Of a DNA stretch of 23,093 bases, positions 7,492 to 15,862 are shown piece after piece. This DNA is from Candidatus Gastranaerophilales bacterium (lineage in GTDB: Bacteria; Cyanobacteriota; Vampirovibrionia; Gastranaerophilales; Gastranaerophilaceae). The notes under the pieces were generated by a model, which saw only the letters and a list, made by a program, of their open reading frames with translations, did no database searches and was not told where the DNA came from. Numbering within the stretch: position 1 is the stretch's first letter; every line of letters starts with the position of its first letter. Made by a program: the position numbers and the translations under genes. The stretch is taken from positions 1 to 23,093 of the forward strand of contig CANRHJ010000006.1 of the NCBI GenBank assembly GCA_947630355.1, in the 5' to 3' direction.

Positions 7492-8845
7492 ATGGGTGTG
7501 TCAAAATTGCGGGTATGAATCCGCAAAATATATAGGCAGATGTCCGGATTGCGGAAGCTGGGGAAGTTTGACGGAAGAAACCGATATAAAATCAAATAAA
7601 CAAAATACAAACACAATAAAAGATGATACAGGTGTATGTTTAATAAAAGAAATAGAAATAAACGAAAGTATAAGAGAAACAACAGGGTTTGAAGAGTTAG
7701 ACAGAGTGTTGGGCGGAGGACTTGTTCAAGGTTCATTAATACTCCTTGCGGGCGACCCGGGTATAGGCAAATCCACTTTAATATTACAGACAGCGGGAAA
7801 TCTGTGCAATAAAGGGAAAAAACTTTTATATGTCTGCGCGGAAGAATCGGGCTCGCAAGTAAAATTGCGTGCAAAACGTTTGAATGTTAATTCCGATAAT
7901 CTTTATGTATATTCTCAAACAAATCTTGAAGCAGTGATAAATCAAACAGATACACTTAAACCCGAAATTTTAGTAATAGATTCCATACAATCAATATACA
8001 CATCAAATATAACAAGCTCATCGGGAAGTGTTTCGCAAATAAGAGAATGTACAAACGCCTTAATGGATATAGCAAAGAATAAAAATATTACGGTTATTGT
8101 CATAGGACATGTAACAAAAGAGGGGAATATAGCAGGTCCAAAGGTTTTAGAGCATATGGTCGATACCGTTATATATTTTGAAGGAGACAAATATAAATCA
8201 CAAAGACTGTTAAGGTCAATAAAAAACCGTTTCGGCTCAACAAATGAAATAGGCGTATTCAATATGGCCGAAAACGGATTGGAGGAAGTCACAAATCCGA
8301 GTGAACTGTTTATGCGGGAGAAGAAAGATAATATAGCGCCCGGAAGTGTAATAATAGCAACAAGTGAAGGAACAAGAGCATTACTTGTGGAAGTGCAGGC
8401 TTTAGTCGGAACAACATCGTATCCTTCACCCAGAAGGGTATCAACCGGAGTGGAATTTAACAGACTTTTACAGATAATTGCGGTACTTGAAAAAAGAATA
8501 GGTCTAAACTTATCCAAACACGATGTATATGTAAATGTTACGGGCGGAATAGAGATAGATGAACCCGCAGCGGATTTAGGTATAGCACTGGCTATCGCAA
8601 CTTGTTATCGTGATGTGGTTGTTGACAGCGATTGTGTAATTATAGGAGAAATCAGCTTGTCAGGCGAGATAAGAAATGTTTCTAACCTCGAAAAACGAAT
8701 CTATGAGGCTCAAAAACTCGGATTTAAAAAAGCTATAATCCCTAAATTAAGCAAAAAATTTACAAATGAATTTAATATAGAAATAATACAAGTTCCCCGC
8801 CTGATGGATGCAATAACTGCCTGCGTTTCCAAAAAACAAAATTAA
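7472..8845 (+). CDS. radA: DNA repair protein RadA
   Basis: A RecA-related helicase-like ATPase that drives branch migration during recombination and repair. The 457 residues are the normal size. It has an N-terminal C4 zinc finger (Cys10, 13, 24, 27), a RecA-like core with Walker A GDPGIGKST (94-102) and Walker B around EILVIDS, the family-defining KNRFG motif (251-255), and a C-terminal Lon-protease-like domain (from about 280). The purine-rich AGAGAAGAGAAG just before the ATG serves as ribosome site and lies inside the overlapping upstream gene. The stop overlaps by four bases the end of the convergent 79-aa gene. Confidence 0.96.
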   Translation: MAKIKTKWVCQNCGYESAKYIGRCPDCGSWGSLTEETDIKSNKQNTNTIKDDTGVCLIKEIEINESIRETTGFEELDRVLGGGLVQGSLILLAGDPGIGKSTLILQTAGNLCNKGKKLLYVCAEESGSQVKLRAKRLNVNSDNLYVYSQTNLEAVINQTDTLKPEILVIDSIQSIYTSNITSSSGSVSQIRECTNALMDIAKNKNITVIVIGHVTKEGNIAGPKVLEHMVDTVIYFEGDKYKSQRLLRSIKNRFGSTNEIGVFNMAENGLEEVTNPSELFMREKKDNIAPGSVIIATSEGTRALLVEVQALVGTTSYPSPRRVSTGVEFNRLLQIIAVLEKRIGLNLSKHDVYVNVTGGIEIDEPAADLGIALAIATCYRDVVVDSDCVIIGEISLSGEIRNVSNLEKRIYEAQKLGFKKAIIPKLSKKFTNEFNIEIIQVPRLMDAITACVSKKQN

Positions 8846-9081
8846 ATATATAATTTTTTTTCCAATAACTCGTACTCTTCGCTTAATTCATAAATTAAAT
8901 CGACAAGAACAGAGCCTAAAAACTTTTTATCTTTTTGCTCATCATCTACATTTTCAAGATATTCCGAATTAAAAACCGAATTAGCCAATGCCTTAATTTT
9001 ACCGATTTTAATACCGAGTGCTATTACCGTTTCATTTATATCGGAAACCGTATTTTTTTCTTTGTCCGTCATATTTTTCAT
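8842..9081 (-). CDS. Small helical hypothetical protein (79 aa)
   Basis: Not recognised. Almost entirely alpha-helical by composition, in two or three helices (about 10-40 and 50-79), with an acidic C-terminal half (ELSEEYELLEKKLYI). No membrane segment or DNA-binding motif is evident. It converges on radA with a 4-base overlap of the ends and is divergent from the XRE gene at 9202. The start at 9081 or the ATG three codons later are both possible, and neither has a ribosome site. A minus-strand TTGTAC-18-TAAACT pair would again place transcription very near the start codon. Confidence 0.55.
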   Translation of the reverse strand: MKNMTDKEKNTVSDINETVIALGIKIGKIKALANSVFNSEYLENVDDEQKDKKFLGSVLVDLIYELSEEYELLEKKLYI

Positions 9082-9122
9082 TAAACAAGTTTAGTAATTT
9101 GTAGACTAATTGTACAATAATA

Positions 9123-9171
9123 ATTTGATAAAAGTCAAATAATAATATAAAATTAGATAATTGTCGATTAT
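9123..9171 (+). promoter_or_regulatory. Promoter of the XRE gene with two inverted repeats
   Basis: TTGATA (9125-9130), a 17-base spacer and TAAAAT (9148-9153) form a good promoter. The inverted repeat ATTTGA-N6-TCAAAT (9123-9140) covers the -35, and a second one, ATAAT-N5-ATTAT (9157-9171), covers the predicted transcription start. An alternative TATAAT at 9190-9195 lies only 6 bases from the ATG. Repeats at these places are what an autorepressor of the XRE type would use. Confidence 0.45.
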
Positions 9172-9201
9172 TTTTCTTTAAATTAAAAATATAATTAACA
9201 T

Positions 9202-9540
9202 ATGAATTATAAAGAATTAAAGATTTTAGTCGGCTTAAAAATAAAAGAGAACAGACTAAATAAGAACTATACTCAAGAAAAATTATGTGAAATATTGAAT
9301 ATAGATATAACCGGTTATAGTAAGATAGAGAACGGGAAAAGTTTTCCGTCCTTTGAAAATTTATGTAACATAATGCGTGTTCTTGAGATAAATCCGAATG
9401 AATTTTTTGATTTTCTGAAAATAACAAAATCATCAGAAATAAATAAAGAGATATCAAAAATAAAACTTATGGAAGATTTAAATAAGCTGGACAACGAGAC
9501 AATAGCAATAGTTCAATCGTTAATAAAGAAACTGATATAA
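9202..9540 (+). CDS. XRE-family transcriptional regulator (112 aa)
   Basis: A small helix-turn-helix protein. Residues about 7-63 form the XRE domain, with the stretches LNKNYTQEKLCEILNIDITG and YSKIENGKSFPSFENLCNIM. The remaining 45 residues are helical and charged and probably mediate dimerisation. It has no sensor domain. Its promoter carries two inverted repeats, consistent with autoregulation. The divergent 79-aa gene may be under the same control. It resembles phage or toxin-antitoxin regulators, but no toxin is identifiable nearby. No Shine-Dalgarno sequence precedes the ATG. Confidence 0.85.
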   Translation: MNYKELKILVGLKIKENRLNKNYTQEKLCEILNIDITGYSKIENGKSFPSFENLCNIMRVLEINPNEFFDFLKITKSSEINKEISKIKLMEDLNKLDNETIAIVQSLIKKLI

Positions 9541-9585
9541 GCAATAAAGCCGCAGAATATATATAGAAAAAATTAACGAGAGAGA

Positions 9586-10665
9586 TTATTTTTTATAATC
9601 GCACCATTTTTCGTAAGAAGACAAGAAAACAATCGTATAATTTTTTACTCCGCGTTCAATTCGAAAGATTTTATCCCAGAAGAAAAACAACGGATAATAA
9701 ACAAAGAACGGAAGTTTTGTAAACCTGTCAATAAGGAACAGAGTTCTGTTACGCACAAATTCTTTATCTTCATCTTTAATTTCAAGAATATTTTTAAAAT
9801 CGTATTTCATCATATCAAAAAATCTTTTTTTATAAGGCAGGTGAATTTTCATAAACCACCAATAAAGTGTTATAACTTTATAATCCCAATAAAAGTATTT
9901 CATTTCATCAAAAAGCCCGATTTTTTTAAGATTGTCACCAATCAAATTAAAGATTTTAAGATAATCAAAAAAAGTTTTATTTCTGGAATTAGTGACGGCA
10001 TTTTTACGATTACAGCGGTAAAATATCAGGTCTTCACGCAGAATAGAGATTTTATCTGCTTTAAATAAAGCATCATAAACAAAAACATTATCCTCAAAGT
10101 AAATTTCACCTGGAAATTTAACATTTTTGTTAATAAGGAAATCGCGTTTATACATTTTATCCCAAGGGACGGAAGTTTGCCAGAAAACAGTATATTTGAT
10201 ATCACGCCAGTTAAAAGTTTTATCGTCAAACTCGGTCGGAATTTGTTTTAATTTTGCATAAACGTGGTTTTTATCAATTTTACCCGTCAAATCATCAAAC
10301 TGATTCCAAGTGCAAATAGTAATATCGGCATCGGTTTCGGTTATTTTTTTATACAATTTTTCAATTGCAAAAGGTTCCATATAATCATCGCCGTCAATGA
10401 AGAAGATATATTGACCTCGTGCCATTTGGACGGCAAAATTACGGGCAAGACCTTGTTTAAGATTTTTTGTATTTTTATATACGACAAATCTGTCATCAGA
10501 TTTTGCGTATTCATTTACAATTTTAAGTGTATTATCGGTAGATTTATTGTCAACGATAATAATTTCAATATCTTTAAATGTTTGATTAACAACGCTGTCG
10601 AGAGTTTTTCTCAAGTATTTTTCAACATTATAGACAGGTATAATAACGGAAACTTTTGCACTCAT
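9586..10665 (-). CDS. Family 2 glycosyltransferase
   Basis: Transfers a sugar from a nucleotide-sugar donor to a cell-surface glycan precursor; acceptor unknown. In its 359 residues, the GT-A fold occupies about 1-220 with the opening VSVIIPVYN (5-13), donor-binding Asp39 in IVDNKSTDNT, and the metal-binding DGDD (91-94). The C-terminal third is rich in Tyr, Trp, Phe and Lys, with one hydrophobic stretch (LPFFVYYPLFFFWDKIF) that may lie on the membrane. GAGGT precedes the ATG. It stands alone, not inside a glycan cluster, and is divergent from the DedA-type gene. Confidence 0.92.
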   Translation of the reverse strand: MSAKVSVIIPVYNVEKYLRKTLDSVVNQTFKDIEIIIVDNKSTDNTLKIVNEYAKSDDRFVVYKNTKNLKQGLARNFAVQMARGQYIFFIDGDDYMEPFAIEKLYKKITETDADITICTWNQFDDLTGKIDKNHVYAKLKQIPTEFDDKTFNWRDIKYTVFWQTSVPWDKMYKRDFLINKNVKFPGEIYFEDNVFVYDALFKADKISILREDLIFYRCNRKNAVTNSRNKTFFDYLKIFNLIGDNLKKIGLFDEMKYFYWDYKVITLYWWFMKIHLPYKKRFFDMMKYDFKNILEIKDEDKEFVRNRTLFLIDRFTKLPFFVYYPLFFFWDKIFRIERGVKNYTIVFLSSYEKWCDYKK

Positions 10666-10681
10666 AATTTACCTCAAAAAT

Positions 10682-10710
10682 ATTATACCTTAAAATATTT
10701 ATGATAGAAT
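10682..10710. promoter_or_regulatory. Back-to-back promoters for glycosyltransferase and DedA genes
   Basis: On the minus strand TATAAT lies at 10687-10682, about 16 bases before the glycosyltransferase ATG. On the plus strand an extended -10, TGATAGAAT, lies at 10702-10710, 21 bases before the DedA ATG. Each -10 falls roughly where the other promoter's -35 should be, so the two may compete for polymerase. Neither -35 is strong. Confidence 0.4.
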
Positions 10711-10731
10711 TTTTTTATAAAAGAGGTAGAT

Positions 10732-11310
10732 ATGCACGAAATATTAATAAAGATGAATGAATTTTTTCAAGCAATGGGAGTGGAAGGCTTAGCATTAAAT
10801 TCATTTATAGAGAGTTTTTTCTTAGTACCGCCGCCTGATTTTTTGTTAATAGCGATGGATTTAGCAGCACCTGCAAAAGCATTATATTATGCATTAATAT
10901 GCACGATAGCATCCGCATTTGGCGGTATAATAGGATACGGCATAGGCTATTTTGGAGGAAGACCCGCTTTTAATTGGTTTTTCAGGAAAGGCGGAAAAGA
11001 AAAATTTGAAGCTGTAGAGAATTTATATAAAAAATACGGAACATTGGCAGTATTCTTTTCGGCATTTACACCTATTCCTTATAAAGTATTTACTATTGCC
11101 AGCGGGATTTTGAGTATGAATTTTTTTAAATTTATGTTTGCGAGTTTTTTCGGAAGAGGATTGAGATTTTTTATCGTAAGTATTGTTTTAATGCTGTTCG
11201 GTGAAGCCGTTAAAGAATATATAGAGCTGGTAATTATTGCCGTAACCGTCATTATAATTTTATTTTTCATAATTCTGTATAAAAAAAGGAAATCATTAAT
11301 AAAGCAATAA
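10732..11310 (+). CDS. DedA/YqaA-type (VTT domain) inner-membrane protein
   Basis: A 192-residue polytopic protein of the DedA/SNARE-associated superfamily, members of which are linked to undecaprenyl phosphate or phospholipid flipping and membrane homeostasis. Visible features are a re-entrant-type segment near 23-42 (IESFFLVPPPDFLL), Gly-rich helices around 52-75, the motif FSAFTPIPYKVFTIASG (about 109-125), conserved Arg in GRGLR (141-145) and two C-terminal helices ending in a basic tail. The PIPYKVFTIASG form is typical of the YqaA branch. AGAGGT gives a good ribosome site. Exact substrate cannot be read from sequence. Confidence 0.88.
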   Translation: MHEILIKMNEFFQAMGVEGLALNSFIESFFLVPPPDFLLIAMDLAAPAKALYYALICTIASAFGGIIGYGIGYFGGRPAFNWFFRKGGKEKFEAVENLYKKYGTLAVFFSAFTPIPYKVFTIASGILSMNFFKFMFASFFGRGLRFFIVSIVLMLFGEAVKEYIELVIIAVTVIIILFFIILYKKRKSLIKQ

Positions 11311-11325
11311 TGAACCATTATTTTT
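11306..11325 (+). terminator. Weak AT-rich hairpin after the DedA gene
   Basis: AATAATG (11306-11312) and CATTATT (11316-11322) form a 7-bp stem with a 3-base loop, followed by TTT. The stem overlaps the stop codon. Its low GC makes it a poor terminator, so some read-through into tolC is likely. Confidence 0.3.
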
Positions 11326-11336
11326 AAAAATCGTTA

Positions 11337-11349
11337 TATAATGTATAAT
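11337..11349 (+). promoter_or_regulatory. Tandem -10 elements for the tolC-macAB operon
   Basis: TATAAT occurs twice, at 11337-11342 and 11344-11349, 20-27 bases before the tolC ATG. No good -35 is visible, and the ribosome-site candidate (AAGAGAT) is weak. Confidence 0.4.
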
Positions 11350-11369
11350 ATTTTAAGAGATAAAAAATA

Positions 11370-12779
11370 ATGAAGAAAATATATATAATACTGATTGCGT
11401 TGTTTATATCAATGTGCAGGGCGCAAGCAATAGAGGAAATAACTCAAGGTACAACATTAACAGTAAATGATTGTATAGAACTTGCAATAAAAAACAGTCC
11501 CGAAGTACAAATATACAAGGAATATATTGAACTTTACAAAGCCAGATTAGGTCAAAGCAAAGCAAGCTATTTTCCGTCAATAGGAGCTTCGGGAGGTTAT
11601 GATTTTAACAATACTGAAACAAGGTACAGAACAACAAATAATAAAAATTTTTCCGCATCGGTTTATTTAAATCAACTGATATACAGTTTCGGGAAAGTAT
11701 TTTCACAAGTAAAAATGCAGAAATTTTATAAGATTGCAGCCGAATATGATTATAAAAATTCAATTTTAAATACGACAAACAGAGTAAAATCGGCATATTA
11801 CGGAGTATTGGCGGCAAAAGCGAATTTAGATATTCAAAAAGCAAACGTAGCGGTTAACGAAAGACAATATAATCGTTCAAAAGCATTTTTTGAAGAGGGT
11901 TTAGTTTCCAAAATAGACTTGGTAAACCAGGAAGTGTATTTAAGTGATGCTAAAATAAGTCTCGTAAATGCCGAAAATCTTTATCAAAATTCCATAGTAC
12001 AGTTAAATAATGCGATGTATATAATAAATGCACCAGATTATCAAATAGAAAATACCGAAACATTTAACTTTAAGAATAATTATGCGGAAATAAATTTAAT
12101 AAACATAGCAAATACAACAACAAAAGATGATGGCACAATTGAGCCCAAAGAAGCCGTTTTAACTATGCAGGTTGAAAAAACCAATATATTGGAGAATTAT
12201 AAATTTAAAAAATATCCTTACACTCTGGAAGAATCAATAGAGCGAGCATATAAAAACCGTCCGGATTTACTTTCTATGGAAGCGACAAAAGATGCGGTAA
12301 ATGAAGCATTAAAATACACGAAAAAAGAATACTTTCCTAATTTAACGGGACAAGTGGGATATAACTGGGCGAATAATACAATTTATTCCACAAACGGGTT
12401 TAATATAGGAGCATACCTATCTACAAGCAATTTAAACTTAATGGAAACAAAAATGCGGATAAAAGAGAGTAAATCCCAATTAGAAATAGCCAAAAAGAAT
12501 GTAGAATCAGTAAAACAAAATGTTTATTTTGATGTTCAAAGTGCATATATAAACATGATACAGCTGGAAAAAAATATACCTTTAATGCAGACAAGAGTAA
12601 AACAAACATTAGAGAACTATGAATTGGCGGATGCCAGATATGAAGTCGGATTAGGTAACTTTATTGAACTTCAGGATGCAAAAGAGAATTATAATAATGC
12701 TCAAAGAGATTATGTACAAAATATTTATAATTACAATGTGGCATTAACGAATTTACAGACCGCTATGGGAGAAACTTAA
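11370..12779 (+). CDS. TolC-type outer-membrane efflux channel
   Basis: Trimeric outer-membrane duct of a tripartite exporter. The 469 residues begin with a signal peptide cleaved probably after AQA (residue 20). Two OEP repeats follow, with the characteristic VKSAYYGVLAAKANLDIQKAN and ARYEVGLGNFIELQDAKENY segments. A roughly 50-residue stretch between the repeats (around ENTETFNFKNNYAEINLIN to NILENYKFKKYPYTLEES) includes an insertion without clear helical pattern. Cys16 in the signal is not in a valid lipobox. The stop overlaps the next ATG as TAATG, so the adaptor is translationally coupled. The symbol tolC is reasonable by role, but the family is large. Confidence 0.93.
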   Translation: MKKIYIILIALFISMCRAQAIEEITQGTTLTVNDCIELAIKNSPEVQIYKEYIELYKARLGQSKASYFPSIGASGGYDFNNTETRYRTTNNKNFSASVYLNQLIYSFGKVFSQVKMQKFYKIAAEYDYKNSILNTTNRVKSAYYGVLAAKANLDIQKANVAVNERQYNRSKAFFEEGLVSKIDLVNQEVYLSDAKISLVNAENLYQNSIVQLNNAMYIINAPDYQIENTETFNFKNNYAEINLINIANTTTKDDGTIEPKEAVLTMQVEKTNILENYKFKKYPYTLEESIERAYKNRPDLLSMEATKDAVNEALKYTKKEYFPNLTGQVGYNWANNTIYSTNGFNIGAYLSTSNLNLMETKMRIKESKSQLEIAKKNVESVKQNVYFDVQSAYINMIQLEKNIPLMQTRVKQTLENYELADARYEVGLGNFIELQDAKENYNNAQRDYVQNIYNYNVALTNLQTAMGET

Positions 12780-13915
12780 TGAAAAAAATCATAATAGCAG
12801 TATTAATAATATTAGTAATAATGGTACCCGTATTAATAATGAAAAAGGGAGATAAGGTCAAATATTTGACGGCACCCGTAAAACTAAGAACAATAACGCA
12901 AATAGTGGAGGCAACGGGAACTATTGAGCCTGTTAATACCGTTGATATAGGTTCACAGGTATCGGGATTAATAAGCGATATTTATGTTGACTATAATTCC
13001 GAAGTAGAAAAAGGACAATTACTGGCGCAGATAGATACTTCATTATTTGAAGCTCAGCTTCAGCAGGCAACCGCAAACATAAATAATGCAAAGGCAACTT
13101 TGGCCAAAAATCAGGCGGTTTTAGATTATGATACAAAGACATACAAAAGATATAAAAATCTTTATAACAGAAACTTAGTTTCAAAAAATGATTTGGACTC
13201 GGCAGAATCAGCTTATAAATCGGATTTGGCACAAGTTGCAGCCGCAAAAGCTTCAATTATGCAAGCACAGGCAAATTATGCAACGGCATCCGCCAATATG
13301 CGCTACACAAAAATTATTTCTCCCGTAAAAGGAATAGTTATTTCAAAAGAAGTAGAAGTCGGCCAAACCGTTGCCGCAAGCTTCCAAACACCTACATTAT
13401 TTCAAGTTGCGGAAGACCTAACTAAAATGCGTATTGAAACAAGTGTCTCGGAAGCCGACATCGGTAAAGTTAAAGAGGGTCAAGAAGTTGAATATACCCT
13501 TGACGGTTACCCCGACAGCACTTTCTACGGTAAAGTTATTCAAGTAAGATTTTCTCCCACAACCGAATCTAATGTCGTAACATATACGGTTATTATTGAA
13601 GTGGAAAATAATGAGGGTAAGTTAATGCCCGGCATGACGGCAAATGTATCAATAATAACGGATAAAAAAGAAAATGTATTAACCGTTCCGAATACCGCTC
13701 TAAAGTTTACAACGGCAGATAACAAGCAAAAATATGACCATAAAGGAATATGGATAGAGAAAAAAGGCAAACCCTTCAGAATAAATATTGAAACGGGTAT
13801 AAGTAATGACTCCTATACCGAAATTATTTCAAATGAGATAAAAGAAGGCGACAAGGTTTATATCGGTAAAACAATGAACGGTAAAAAAGAACAAATGAGG
13901 ATTCCGAGACTTTAA
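12779..13915 (+). CDS. macA: MacA-like periplasmic adaptor (HlyD/RND-MFP family)
   Basis: Links the MacB pump in the inner membrane to the TolC channel. The 378 residues have a membrane anchor at about 4-21, a barrel-sandwich (lipoyl-like) domain with IGSQVSGLISDIYVDYNSEV, a long Ala/Gln-rich coiled-coil hairpin (about 87-170), the second half of the sandwich (KIISPVKGIVISKEVEVGQTV), a beta-barrel domain and a membrane-proximal domain ending MRIPRL. GGGAG lies 7 bases before the ATG, and the ATG overlaps the tolC stop. The order tolC, adaptor, ATPase, permease supports a MacAB-TolC assignment. Substrate (macrolide, peptide, lipid or other) is not determinable. Confidence 0.9.
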   Translation: MKKIIIAVLIILVIMVPVLIMKKGDKVKYLTAPVKLRTITQIVEATGTIEPVNTVDIGSQVSGLISDIYVDYNSEVEKGQLLAQIDTSLFEAQLQQATANINNAKATLAKNQAVLDYDTKTYKRYKNLYNRNLVSKNDLDSAESAYKSDLAQVAAAKASIMQAQANYATASANMRYTKIISPVKGIVISKEVEVGQTVAASFQTPTLFQVAEDLTKMRIETSVSEADIGKVKEGQEVEYTLDGYPDSTFYGKVIQVRFSPTTESNVVTYTVIIEVENNEGKLMPGMTANVSIITDKKENVLTVPNTALKFTTADNKQKYDHKGIWIEKKGKPFRINIETGISNDSYTEIISNEIKEGDKVYIGKTMNGKKEQMRIPRL

Positions 13916-13916
13916 T

Positions 13917-14633
13917 ATGAGCTTGATTGAAGTAAAACATGCGATAAAAACATATCAAACAGGCGATGAAAGTTTTAACGCGCTTGATGATGTTTCTTTG
14001 AGCATTGAAGAAGGCGAGTTTGTTGCAATAATGGGAACATCGGGCAGCGGAAAATCAACCTGCATGAATATGCTCGGAACTTTAGATAAGCCCAATTCAG
14101 GCAGTTATCATTTGGACGGGGTGGATGTTTTATCGCTATCACCCGATGAATTATCCGATATCAGAAACGTTAAACTGGGATTTGTTTTTCAAGGGTTTAA
14201 CTTAATCCCGAGAACATCGGCACTTGATAACGTTGAACTTCCCATGATATATAAAGGAATTCCCGAAGAAGAACGCCATGAAAGGGCAAGAAGAGCATTA
14301 AAAATAGTCGGTTTGGAAAAAAGAGAAGACCACATGCCAAACCAGATGTCGGGCGGTCAGCAGCAAAGGGTAGCTATTGCAAGAGCCATAGTAAATGATG
14401 CACCTTTAATTCTTGCGGATGAGCCTACAGGTAACTTAGATACCAAAACAAGTATTGAGGTTATGGAGTTCTTTGTTAACTTAAATAATCAAACAGGTAA
14501 AACAATAGTGCTTGTAACCCATGAACCTGATATAGCGGAATACTGCAAAAGAGTAGTTCGCTTTAAAGACGGCAAAATAGTATCGGATATGCCGAAAACC
14601 GAGTGGCAAAAAACAAGGACAGCGCAAACATAA
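13917..14633 (+). CDS. macB: MacB-type ABC transporter ATPase subunit
   Basis: Powers the adjacent permease. The 238-residue protein has Walker A GTSGSGKST (40-48), Q-loop Gln92 in FVFQGFNLIP, signature MSGGQQQRVAIARA (from 144), Walker B LILADEP (164-170) and H-loop His202. The LolD/MacB branch is shown by the GFNLIPRTSALDNVELPM region. In Escherichia coli MacB the ATPase and permease are one chain; here they are separate genes, a common arrangement elsewhere. Only one base separates it from the adaptor stop, and it has no strong ribosome site, so coupled translation is likely. Confidence 0.93.
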   Translation: MSLIEVKHAIKTYQTGDESFNALDDVSLSIEEGEFVAIMGTSGSGKSTCMNMLGTLDKPNSGSYHLDGVDVLSLSPDELSDIRNVKLGFVFQGFNLIPRTSALDNVELPMIYKGIPEEERHERARRALKIVGLEKREDHMPNQMSGGQQQRVAIARAIVNDAPLILADEPTGNLDTKTSIEVMEFFVNLNNQTGKTIVLVTHEPDIAEYCKRVVRFKDGKIVSDMPKTEWQKTRTAQT

Positions 14634-15862
14634 TGATAGATTATAAATCAACAATGAAAATGGCAATAAATTCACTAAAGGTGAATAAACTTCGTTCTGC
14701 CTTAACCAGTTTAGGTATAATTATCGGCGTAAGCGCTGTTATTATAATGCTTGCAATAGGTACCGGCGCAAGTAAAAAAGTACAGGAAAATATGGAATCT
14801 ATGGGTTCTAATATGCTTACAATCCGTTCAAGCTCGGCAAGAACAGGCGGAGTAAGCATGGGAATAGGAACAAGACCCACACTGACATTAAAAGATGCAA
14901 TTGCAATTCAAAAGAATGTTGCAAATGTGGATGCCGTTGCACCGGCTTCAAGTGAAGGTAAACAGCTGATGTACGGTAACCAAAACTGGCAGACAACAGT
15001 ATATGGTACAACTCCGCCTTATTTATATATAAAAAACTACGAAATAGAAACGGGTAGAGGCTTTACTTTTGAAGATGTAAAAAACAGCGCCAAAGTAGCT
15101 GTTATTGGTTCAACTGTTGCAACGGAATTATTTGGTGATGTTTCTCCAATCAATAAAGTTATAAGAGTCGGCAACGTTCCATTTAAAGTATTGGGAACGC
15201 TTAAAGCAAAAGGTTCTCAAGGTCCTTTTGATCAGGATGATTTAATCTTTATACCGATAACTACCGCACAGAAAAAACTGTTTGGAGTATCTTTTCCCGG
15301 AACCGTTAAAATGATTATAGTAAAAGGTCTGGATGGTGATACCCTTAATGATGTTGAAAAAGATATAACAGAACTTCTGGCTATGCGCCATAACATAGGG
15401 AAAAATCAGGTTAACGATTTTGAAATAAGAAATTCTGCCGAATTTCAGGAAAAAATGAAATCAACGGTTAAAACTTTTGCAATACTTTTAGCTTCAATAG
15501 CTTCCGTATCTTTGCTTGTAGGCGGTATAGGAATTATGAACATAATGCTTGTATCCGTAACGGAAAGAACAAAAGAAATAGGTATAAGAATGGCAATAGG
15601 GGCAAGAGCATCTGATATCAGACAGCAATTTTTAATAGAATCCTTTATGCTCTCCATGATAGGCGGACTTATAGGAGTTGTAACAGGTATTTTAGGTGCT
15701 AAATCCGTTGAATTCTTTTCTGAAGGGATGAGTGTCTCTATTTCATTATTTTCAATCTTTTTATCACTCGGATTTTCGGGTTTGGTCGGAATAGCCTTCG
15801 GATATTATCCCGCATATAAAGCTTCACTCCTTAACCCTATTGATGCACTCAGATATGAATAA
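14633..15862 (+). CDS. macB: MacB-type ABC transporter permease (FtsX family)
   Basis: Inner-membrane mechanotransmission subunit of the exporter. Starting at ATG 14633 it has 409 residues: a first membrane helix at about 22-44 (LTSLGIIIGVSAVIIMLAIG), a large periplasmic MacB_PCD domain (about 45-275) and an FtsX domain with three helices, including GGIGIMNIMLVSVTERTKEIGIR and the ending YPAYKASLLNPIDALRYE. The upstream in-frame GTG at 14603 is rejected because ATG 14633 overlaps the ATPase stop as TAATG, the same join used between tolC and the adaptor. It is the last gene of the operon. Its 3' end overlaps 58 bases of an antisense gene, and no terminator is evident. Confidence 0.93.
   Translation: MIDYKSTMKMAINSLKVNKLRSALTSLGIIIGVSAVIIMLAIGTGASKKVQENMESMGSNMLTIRSSSARTGGVSMGIGTRPTLTLKDAIAIQKNVANVDAVAPASSEGKQLMYGNQNWQTTVYGTTPPYLYIKNYEIETGRGFTFEDVKNSAKVAVIGSTVATELFGDVSPINKVIRVGNVPFKVLGTLKAKGSQGPFDQDDLIFIPITTAQKKLFGVSFPGTVKMIIVKGLDGDTLNDVEKDITELLAMRHNIGKNQVNDFEIRNSAEFQEKMKSTVKTFAILLASIASVSLLVGGIGIMNIMLVSVTERTKEIGIRMAIGARASDIRQQFLIESFMLSMIGGLIGVVTGILGAKSVEFFSEGMSVSISLFSIFLSLGFSGLVGIAFGYYPAYKASLLNPIDALRYE

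Noticed and set aside
7942..8517. 191-codon open frame antisense to radA
   Set aside because: Shadow of a strongly conserved gene; no ribosome site and a low-complexity product.
10264..10704. 146-codon plus-strand frame antisense to the glycosyltransferase
   Set aside because: No ribosome site, lies wholly opposite a recognised gene, and runs into the DedA promoter.
11370..11435. Lipoprotein signal in the TolC-type protein (Cys16)
   Set aside because: The residues before Cys16 (ISM) do not fit a lipobox; an ordinary signal peptidase I site after AQA fits better.
14603..14632. GTG start extending the MacB permease by 10 residues
   Set aside because: ATG 14633 overlaps the ATPase stop as TAATG and gives the normal MacB N-terminus; the extra residues lie in another frame of the ATPase gene.
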